DNA from: Clostridium sp. N3C
Lineage (GTDB): Bacteria; Bacillota; Clostridia; Clostridiales; Clostridiaceae
Assembly: GCF_900095445.1 (NCBI RefSeq)
Contig: NZ_FMJL01000008.1
Coordinates: 33,410-97,409 of the forward strand
Length of the DNA stretch: 64,000 bases
Direction: 5' to 3'
Shown here: positions 58,182 to 64,000 of the stretch, in pieces
How positions within the stretch are numbered: position 1 is the stretch's first letter
How the letters are laid out: each line of letters opens with the position of its first letter
Made by a program: the position numbers and the translations under genes
The notes under the pieces: model-generated
Database searches by the model: none
The model's input: the letters and a program-made list of their open reading frames with translations, nothing else
Told to the model about the DNA's origin: nothing

Positions 58182-59216
58182 TTGGAAGATTTAAAATCAA
58201 AGAGCCAAATAAGAAGTTCAAGAAAAAAGGAACATATACATAATTTTTTGCAGAGTGATTTTCAAAGTGATAATTATTTTAAATATATTTTTTTAGAACA
58301 TAATTCTTTACCGGAAATAGATTTTAATGAGATAGATACTAGTTGTATTTTTTTAGGTAAGAAAATAAATTTTCCTGTAATGATAAATGCTATGACGGGA
58401 GGTTTTGATCAGGCTATAGAAATAAATAAAAGTTTAGCTAAAATAGCAAAGCATTTTAATATACCAATGGCGGTAGGATCTCAGGCTATAGCAGTATCAG
58501 ATAGAAATTATGAAGCCTCTTTTAAGATTGTTAGAGAAGAGTTAAAAGAAGGACTAGTTATTTCAAATATAAATGCCTTCGCCTCTGTGGATCAGGTAGC
58601 TAGAGCTATTGAAATGATACAAGGAGATGCTATTCAAATTCATTTGAATCCTGCTCAAGAAATTTGTATGCCGGAGGGTGATAGAAACTTTAAAGGAGTC
58701 TTAAAAAATATTGAGAATATTGTTAAAAAAATTGATAAGCCTGTTATTGTAAAGGAAATTGGTTTTGGTATTTCTAGAGAGGTGGCTAAAAAATTGCTAG
58801 AAGTAGGGGTTAAGTACATAGATATAGGGGGACGAGGGGGCACAAATTTTATTCAAATTGAAAGTGAAAGAAATGATCAATTTCATTTTGAAGAGTTGTT
58901 TCAATGGGGAATTCCAACAGCCCTTAGTCTTTTAGAATGTAGACCTTTAAGTAGAGATCTAAAGATTATATGTACTGGAGGAATGAAAAAGCCAGAAGAT
59001 ATAGTAAAGGCTCTATGTGTTGGGGCGGATATGATAGGAATCAGCGGACCAATTTTAAAGTTACTGCTAGAAGGAGGCTATGAAGCTGTTGAAAATTATA
59101 TGGAGAATCTTATATATAAATCAAAGGTAATTATGTTTTTGTTAGGTAAAAAGAATTTGGAGGAGTTAAAAGCGGTACCTTATAGGATTAAGGGGGAGCT
59201 TAAGGAATTGATATGA
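58182..59216 (+). CDS. fni: Isopentenyl-diphosphate delta-isomerase, type 2 (FMN)
   Basis: The 344-residue FMN and NADPH dependent enzyme interconverts isopentenyl and dimethylallyl diphosphate. Seen: SSRKKEHI near the start, PVMINAMTGG, AVGSQAIA, IQIHLNPAQEICMPEG (metal and substrate site), PVIVKEIGFGISREVAKKLL, YIDIGGRGGTNF and the FMN phosphate site CTGGMKKPEDIVKAL. It is not homologous to the type 1 isomerase. The start is TTG after AAGGGAAGAG, with no better ATG. It opens the mevalonate operon and overlaps the mevalonate kinase gene by four bases. Confidence 0.95.
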   Translation: MEDLKSKSQIRSSRKKEHIHNFLQSDFQSDNYFKYIFLEHNSLPEIDFNEIDTSCIFLGKKINFPVMINAMTGGFDQAIEINKSLAKIAKHFNIPMAVGSQAIAVSDRNYEASFKIVREELKEGLVISNINAFASVDQVARAIEMIQGDAIQIHLNPAQEICMPEGDRNFKGVLKNIENIVKKIDKPVIVKEIGFGISREVAKKLLEVGVKYIDIGGRGGTNFIQIESERNDQFHFEELFQWGIPTALSLLECRPLSRDLKIICTGGMKKPEDIVKALCVGADMIGISGPILKLLLEGGYEAVENYMENLIYKSKVIMFLLGKKNLEELKAVPYRIKGELKELI

Positions 59217-60163
59217 ATACAGTTATTAGTAAATCAGGGATGGGGATAGCCCATAGTAAGCTGATTCTTGTGGGAGAGCATGCAGTTGTTTATGGTAAAC
59301 CTGCCATAGCTATACCATTTCCTTTGAAGGTGGAAGCTATTGTTCAACAATATAATGGAAGTATTATCTTTGAATCTCAATTGTACACTGGACCCATTGA
59401 AAAAATGCCAGATAATATGGAAGGACTTTTTCAGTGTATTAAGGCAACTTTAAGCTATTTGAATAAACCGCAGAAGTACTTATATATAAAAATTAAATCC
59501 CAAATCCCATTAGGTCGTGGCTTAGGTTCTAGTGCTGCAGTGGCTGTTGCCATTGTAAGAGCTCTGTTTTCTTTCTTTGGGAAAAATCCTTCACAGGAGG
59601 AGTTGTTTAGTCTTGTCCAAATAGCTGAAAGCTGTACCCATGGAAATCCCAGTGGAATTGATATGGCAATAGTAGCAAGTGAAAATCCAATCTGGTTTCT
59701 AAGAGATAAGGAGATAGTCCATATAAAAACTACTAAACCATTATATCTAGTGGTGGGGGATACAGGACGAATTGGAGATACCCGCACCGCCGTTGAAAAA
59801 GTGAGACAGCAGTATTTGAGGGATAATGCAAGAGTCAATAAATCCTTAGATAGAATGGAAAGCATTGCTTATCAAGCTAGGGATGCTATTTTAGAAGGAA
59901 ATATTAGCTTGCTAGGAAAATTATTAGATGCTAATCAAGAGGAGTTAGAAAGTCTAGGTGTTAGTGATAATGATCTGGATAGCTTGATTGATAAAGCAAG
60001 AGATTTAGGGGCACTAGGAGCTAAATTAACTGGAGGAGGACTGGGAGGTTGCATGATTGCACTGGCAGATAGCTTTGAAAAAGCTAAAGTTATTGCAGAA
60101 GATCTAAAAAACTATGGTGCAGCAAATAGCTGGTATTTTTCTACCGAGGAGGAAAGGCAATGA
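59213..60163 (+). CDS. mvk: Mevalonate kinase
   Basis: This 316-residue GHMP kinase phosphorylates (R)-mevalonate to mevalonate-5-phosphate. Motifs: KLILVGEHAVVYGKPAIAIP (motif 1), PLGRGLGSSAAVAVA (motif 2, ATP phosphate loop), CTHGNPSGIDMA with the catalytic Asp, and KLTGGGLGGCMIAL (motif 3). Length fits bacterial mevalonate kinases. It is linked by ATGA overlaps to both neighbours, so it is translationally coupled to fni and mvaD. Confidence 0.94.
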   Translation: MNTVISKSGMGIAHSKLILVGEHAVVYGKPAIAIPFPLKVEAIVQQYNGSIIFESQLYTGPIEKMPDNMEGLFQCIKATLSYLNKPQKYLYIKIKSQIPLGRGLGSSAAVAVAIVRALFSFFGKNPSQEELFSLVQIAESCTHGNPSGIDMAIVASENPIWFLRDKEIVHIKTTKPLYLVVGDTGRIGDTRTAVEKVRQQYLRDNARVNKSLDRMESIAYQARDAILEGNISLLGKLLDANQEELESLGVSDNDLDSLIDKARDLGALGAKLTGGGLGGCMIALADSFEKAKVIAEDLKNYGAANSWYFSTEEERQ

Positions 60164-61134
60164 AGGCTACGGCAAAAGCAAATACTAACATTGCATTAAT
60201 AAAATATTGGGGAAAAAGAAATGAGAATTTATTTTTGCCTATGAACAGCAGTTTATCCATTACCCTCGATAAGTTTTATACTATAACAACGGTAGAATTT
60301 CAGAAAAATCTACATAAGGATCAATTTATATTAAATAATAAGCCTGCTAGCGAAAAGGAGTCTAATAAAGTATTTACTTTTCTTGATAAGATTAGAAAAA
60401 GAGCTGGCGTTAACATCCACGCTATAGTTACTTCGGACAATAAGGTGCCAACTGCTGCTGGTTTTGCTTCTTCTGCCTCAGGCTTTGCAGCCTTAGCAGC
60501 GGCAAGTGCAAAAGCCCTTCAGCTCAATTTAGATGAAAGAGAACTATCAATACTTGCTCGTCAAGGTTCCGGGTCTGCCTGTCGTTCAATTTATGGAGGA
60601 TTTGTAGAATGGCAAAAGGGAGAGAGAGAGGATGGAGAGGACTCCTTTGCACTTCAGCTTTTACCTGAAAATCAATGGAAGCTAAGTATTCTTTCTGTTA
60701 TGGTAAATTCTAAAGAAAAGAAGGTATCCAGTAGGGAAGGTATGAAAAGAACAGTAGAAAGTTCTCCCTTCTATTCTGGATGGCTTCAAACCGTTGAAAG
60801 TGATTTAGAAATTGCTAAAAAAGCTATACAGGCACGAGATTTTCAGACCCTTGGTGAAGTAATAGAAGCAAATGCTTTGAAGATGCATGCTACTATGCTA
60901 GGGGCAAAACCTCCGATTTTATATTGGGAAAGTGGAACCTTAGAAGTTATAAAACATATTCATGAGCTTAGATCATTAGGAATTAAGGCTTATTTTACCA
61001 TAGATGCTGGTCCCAATGTGAAGGTTCTTTGTTTGCCGGAGGATGAAGAAAAAGTTTATAAAAAACTGTTAAAATTACCTTCAGTGCAGGAGGTACTGGT
61101 TTGTTATCCAGGTACGGGGATTATTTACAGTTAA
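60160..61134 (+). CDS. mvaD: Diphosphomevalonate decarboxylase
   Basis: This 324-residue GHMP enzyme converts mevalonate diphosphate to isopentenyl diphosphate, CO2 and phosphate using ATP. The family signature is clear: NIALIKYWGKRNENLFLPMN at the start, AAGFASSASGFAALAAA (ATP loop), RQGSGSACRSIYGGFVEW and a TIDAGPNVKVLC segment near the end with the catalytic Asp. It follows mvk with an ATGA overlap. Confidence 0.95.
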   Translation: MKATAKANTNIALIKYWGKRNENLFLPMNSSLSITLDKFYTITTVEFQKNLHKDQFILNNKPASEKESNKVFTFLDKIRKRAGVNIHAIVTSDNKVPTAAGFASSASGFAALAAASAKALQLNLDERELSILARQGSGSACRSIYGGFVEWQKGEREDGEDSFALQLLPENQWKLSILSVMVNSKEKKVSSREGMKRTVESSPFYSGWLQTVESDLEIAKKAIQARDFQTLGEVIEANALKMHATMLGAKPPILYWESGTLEVIKHIHELRSLGIKAYFTIDAGPNVKVLCLPEDEEKVYKKLLKLPSVQEVLVCYPGTGIIYS

Positions 61135-61204
61135 GGCGGATAAAATTATAAAGTATACTTCTAAATTATGACATATTAATTTTTCTTTAGAAGGAGTTAA
61201 GAAA

Positions 61205-61477
61205 ATGAAAAAAATAGATAATGAACTAAAGGATATTAAAGAAGAGGATAATATGGAAAGGAATATTGAGGTATGGGAGGACTTGGTTTATATTAAAGAC
61301 TTAATTTTGGCCCTTGTGATATGTAGCACAACTGCTCTAGGGGGATACTTTATTGCACCGAAAGGTCAAAGTAAACCACTATTATTTGGTATATCTGGAG
61401 CTATAATTGGTTTTGTAATTTGCGCTCTTTTAATCAAACCTAAAAGAATATTAGTAGAAGACAGTAAGGAGAGTTGA
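61205..61477 (+). CDS. Small two-helix membrane protein of the mevalonate operon
   Basis: The 90-residue protein has an acidic, polar N-terminus (about 1-30), two hydrophobic helices (about 31-50 and 57-77) and a short charged tail. I recognise no family. Its place one base before a TctA-like permease suggests that it is a short accessory subunit, like a reduced TctB. GAAGGAG precedes ATG. Confidence 0.7.
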   Translation: MKKIDNELKDIKEEDNMERNIEVWEDLVYIKDLILALVICSTTALGGYFIAPKGQSKPLLFGISGAIIGFVICALLIKPKRILVEDSKES

Positions 61478-61478
61478 C

Positions 61479-62834
61479 ATGAGTATTGCTTTAATTTTAC
61501 AAATGATTTTAGCCGCTTTTGCAGCAACTATTATATATACAATAATTGGGGCCGCACCTGGAGCAGATGAAACTGCTACTATTGCACCGGTAATCTTGGT
61601 GTTAGTTTTATCTGGAATGAATGCCATGGTGATTTTATCATTCTTTATTTCTGCTATTGTGGCCTGTAAGTTAATTGATGCGGTGCCTGTGTCTATTGCT
61701 GGAATTCCTGCAGGCGTAATGTCCACTCCAATGGTTGAGCATGCCATGTTGCTTAAAAAGAATGGCCTAACAGAAACTAGTATACGAAAAATTGCTTCTG
61801 GAGCTATTGTAGGAACCTTGGTTTCAGTACCAGTAAGTTTATTGTTGGCTAGAGTTATAGTTCCTTTTGCATCTTCTATTAAAGATTATGGAAATCTTGT
61901 TTTCTTTATTGGAGCTATAATACTAGCTCTTTTGAGTAAAAAGAGATGGGTGGCCTTAGCTTCTATTATCCCCTTTGCTTTACTGATTCAAGGCCTTAGA
62001 TATTTATATTGGGGTGTTGGTGCTGTAAAAGAAGGAACCAACGTATCCACTTCCTTTTTTTTAGGAATTACTATAGGACCAGTAATACTAACCCTAGTTG
62101 AGTTACTGGATAAGGAAAAAAGAGATAAGATGCAAAAATTCGGTAAAAATAGGATTTATCTAAGAAAAGAAGATGAGTTAAAGAAGGTGCCTAATCCTTT
62201 TAAGATTTTAACAAAAAAGGAGCTTGCCTATAGCGCTTTAGCTTCACTACTTGGATCAGTAACCTTTCTCTTAAGTCCTGTTGGACTTACAACTTTTTTT
62301 GGTGAATTACTGGCTGGAAGAGTAAAGGATCCCGTTGAAAAAGCTTCTCTTGCGGTATCCTGCATGGAAGCCTTAGCCCAAGCAACCTATATTGCAGGTA
62401 TATTGATTCCTCTTATTGCCTTAGGTATTCCCTTATCCCCTGTGGCAATTGGACCAGGAAACCCATTGTTTAATGCACACCCAGTCTATACCTTAGAAGA
62501 TAATATGCATCATATATTATCTAACGGGGATATTGCTTGGGCAACTCTTATTGGAGCATCCATCGCATGTATTATTACTTATTTTGTTACAGTAAAGTAC
62601 TCAAAGCAAATTTGTACATTTGTGTTTAAAAGGATTCCACATGAAGCATTATTAGGGGTATTCTTCAGCTTAGTTCTTTTGCTAGCCTTTGTAGATGGAG
62701 GATGGATTAATGTAGCTGGTGTCTTTTTAATTGGCATTGTGGCTGGAACCCTTCATCGTATGGGAGTTAATTATGGGGTTCTATTTATGATTTTATATTC
62801 AGCACCTTGGATTTCTAATGTACTGGCGGGTTAA
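61479..62834 (+). CDS. TctA-like (tripartite tricarboxylate transporter) permease
   Basis: The 451-residue membrane protein has about 11 helices. Two similar halves show Pro/Gly-rich re-entrant-like motifs, IIGAAPGADETATIAPVILV near residue 22 and IPLIALGIPLSPVAIG-type sequence near 320, which recalls TctA/DUF112 permeases (GxPGxG motifs). The resemblance is distant and there is no TctC binding protein in the window. It lies inside the mevalonate operon between mvaD and the phosphomevalonate kinase gene. A carboxylate such as mevalonate is the obvious candidate substrate; that is inference. AAGGAGAG precedes ATG. Confidence 0.65.
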   Translation: MSIALILQMILAAFAATIIYTIIGAAPGADETATIAPVILVLVLSGMNAMVILSFFISAIVACKLIDAVPVSIAGIPAGVMSTPMVEHAMLLKKNGLTETSIRKIASGAIVGTLVSVPVSLLLARVIVPFASSIKDYGNLVFFIGAIILALLSKKRWVALASIIPFALLIQGLRYLYWGVGAVKEGTNVSTSFFLGITIGPVILTLVELLDKEKRDKMQKFGKNRIYLRKEDELKKVPNPFKILTKKELAYSALASLLGSVTFLLSPVGLTTFFGELLAGRVKDPVEKASLAVSCMEALAQATYIAGILIPLIALGIPLSPVAIGPGNPLFNAHPVYTLEDNMHHILSNGDIAWATLIGASIACIITYFVTVKYSKQICTFVFKRIPHEALLGVFFSLVLLLAFVDGGWINVAGVFLIGIVAGTLHRMGVNYGVLFMILYSAPWISNVLAG

Positions 62835-62854
62835 TAGTTAAGGGGATGAAGAAT

Positions 62855-63967
62855 ATGGCACAGTCAATTTATTGTATAAGGGTACCGGGAAAACTTATGA
62901 TTGCTGGTGAGTATGCTGTACTAGATCCTAATTATAAGTGTATGGTAGTGGCGGTAGATAGATATATCACAGCCCAAATAAATTTTAATAAGGAAAATAG
63001 ATTATTCTTGCCTCAATTAGGATTAGAGAATATTTTATGGCAGATAAAAGATGGTCAAGTTGAATTTAGCGTATCAGATCCACAGTTGAACTTTATTGAA
63101 AATTCAATTTCTGTAGTTAGCCAATATCTAAAGGAAAAATACATAGAGCTAAGACCTTTTCATTTAAAGATTGAAAGCCAGTTAAGCAATAATGAAAGTG
63201 GCAAAAAGTATGGTCTTGGCTCCAGTGCTGCTATAGTAGTGGCAGTGATTTCTGCCATTTTAAGTTTACATAGCAATAAAAGGTACGACCTTGATGAGAT
63301 TTTTAAACTTTCAGTTATTGCCCATTTAAAAGCTCAAGGAAGTGGATCCGGAGCAGATATTGCTGCTGCGGTATATGGAGGATGGCTTCAATATTCAACC
63401 TTTAATGCAGGATGGATACTAGAGCAATTAGAGCAGGGAGCAAAAATTAGTGATTTGACAAATAAACCTTGGCCAAGTTTGATTATTGAAAAATTAACTC
63501 CACCAAGGGGCCTTCGACTAGTAGTTGGGTGGACAAAAGAAGAGGCATCCACAAAGATTATGATTGAGAAGATATTCAATTTTCGTAAAAGAGATCCTCA
63601 TTCTTACAATGAATTTTTAAGGAATAGTCTTTTTTCTGTAGAAGCTTTGATTGAAAGTTTTAAGAGAGATAAGCTTGAAGAAGCAATGAATAGTCTGGCA
63701 TTAAACCGCAAAGCTTTATTAAAACTTGGAGAAAGTGCTGGAGTTCAAATTGAAACGGAAAAACTAAAAAAGTTATGTTCTATTGCAGATGCCTTTGGCA
63801 GTGGTAAGCCATCAGGAGCAGGTGGAGGAGATTGCGGAATTGCTTTTATAAAAAATGAGATGCAAATAGAGAATTTGTATAGGGCTTGGATGGCAAACGA
63901 TATTATTCCTTTGAAATTAAAAGTATCAAAGCAGGGAGTTACCATAGAGGAAATATGTGAAGATTAG
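62855..63967 (+). CDS. Phosphomevalonate kinase
   Basis: This 370-residue GHMP kinase phosphorylates mevalonate-5-phosphate to the diphosphate. Seen: VPGKLMIAGEYAVLDPNYKC (motif 1 with GEYAVL), KYGLGSSAAIVVAVISA (motif 2), GSGSGADIAAAVYGGWLQY, and KPSGAGGGDCGIAF (motif 3), all typical of the ERG8-like bacterial enzyme. ATG 62846 lies directly after AGGGG and is too close to use; ATG 62855 has good spacing. It closes the visible operon, whose four enzymes run from mevalonate to dimethylallyl diphosphate. Confidence 0.93.
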   Translation: MAQSIYCIRVPGKLMIAGEYAVLDPNYKCMVVAVDRYITAQINFNKENRLFLPQLGLENILWQIKDGQVEFSVSDPQLNFIENSISVVSQYLKEKYIELRPFHLKIESQLSNNESGKKYGLGSSAAIVVAVISAILSLHSNKRYDLDEIFKLSVIAHLKAQGSGSGADIAAAVYGGWLQYSTFNAGWILEQLEQGAKISDLTNKPWPSLIIEKLTPPRGLRLVVGWTKEEASTKIMIEKIFNFRKRDPHSYNEFLRNSLFSVEALIESFKRDKLEEAMNSLALNRKALLKLGESAGVQIETEKLKKLCSIADAFGSGKPSGAGGGDCGIAFIKNEMQIENLYRAWMANDIIPLKLKVSKQGVTIEEICED

Positions 63968-64000
63968 TAAGCTTATATTATTAAACTATCTAATTTAATT

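Noticed and set aside
61479..62834. HMG-CoA reductase or synthase hidden in the mevalonate operon
   Set aside because: The 451-residue product is clearly polytopic and lacks the catalytic motifs of either enzyme.

Overview
This is a low-GC (about one third GC), gene-dense chromosomal segment with strong AGGAGG-type ribosome binding sites, spore-coat-type ATP-grasp genes and the Firmicutes gene order cggR-gap-pgk-tpi-gpm-eno-secG-rnr-smpB-ssrA. Together these point to an anaerobic spore former of the genus Clostridium or a close relative. The species cannot be fixed from the window. I saw no rRNA, tRNA, CRISPR array, insertion sequence or phage.

Layout. 0-9.2 kb: the glycolytic cluster, from the end of cggR through gap, pgk, tpiA, gpmI, a second gpmI and eno, with an RNA hairpin in almost every intercistronic gap. 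A convergent CBS-ACT gene sits between the two phosphoglycerate mutase genes, which share a 146-bp identical block. 9.2-13.5 kb: secG, rnr, smpB and the tmRNA gene. 13.5-19.7 kb: an unusual chemosensory-like operon behind a SigD-like promoter. It has a membrane-free protein with two MCP signalling domains (frameshifted), a triple CheW protein whose third domain is fused to the tail of a histidine kinase, a CheA-like P1-P2 protein that carries a STAS-like domain instead of a kinase, and a CheY-like receiver. 19.7-23.5 kb: NUDIX hydrolase, methyltransferase remnant, diguanylate cyclase and L,D-transpeptidase. 23.5-27.5 kb: a CtsR-type heat-shock operon (DnaJ-like protein and ClpB). 27.5-30.0 kb: ilvD with a GntR/FadR regulator on the minus strand.

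30.1-39.7 kb: a sugar sensing and uptake locus. A membrane-anchored sugar-binding protein, a LytS/YesM-type kinase and a YesN-type regulator resemble the XylFII-LytS-YesN system of C. beijerinckii. A second anchored, XylF-like protein follows, then a ChvE-type lipoprotein, a double ABC ATPase and a permease. 39.8-44.7 kb: RNase J, a DUF1846 protein and a GPH-type sugar symporter. 44.9-49.9 kb: four consecutive YheC/YheD-type ATP-grasp genes behind a SigK-like promoter. 50.1-54.8 kb: a BMP/Nup-type nucleoside ABC importer. 55.0-58.0 kb: a DHH phosphoesterase, 1-phosphofructokinase and a D-Ala-D-Ala carboxypeptidase.

58.2-64.0 kb: an operon for the lower mevalonate pathway (type 2 IPP isomerase, mevalonate kinase, diphosphomevalonate decarboxylase, phosphomevalonate kinase) with a small membrane protein and a TctA-like permease inserted. 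HMG-CoA synthase and reductase are not seen. The window ends just after the last gene, so it cannot show whether they lie further on. A mevalonate-salvage operon is the most interesting hypothesis here; the kinase-less chemosensory operon is the second.
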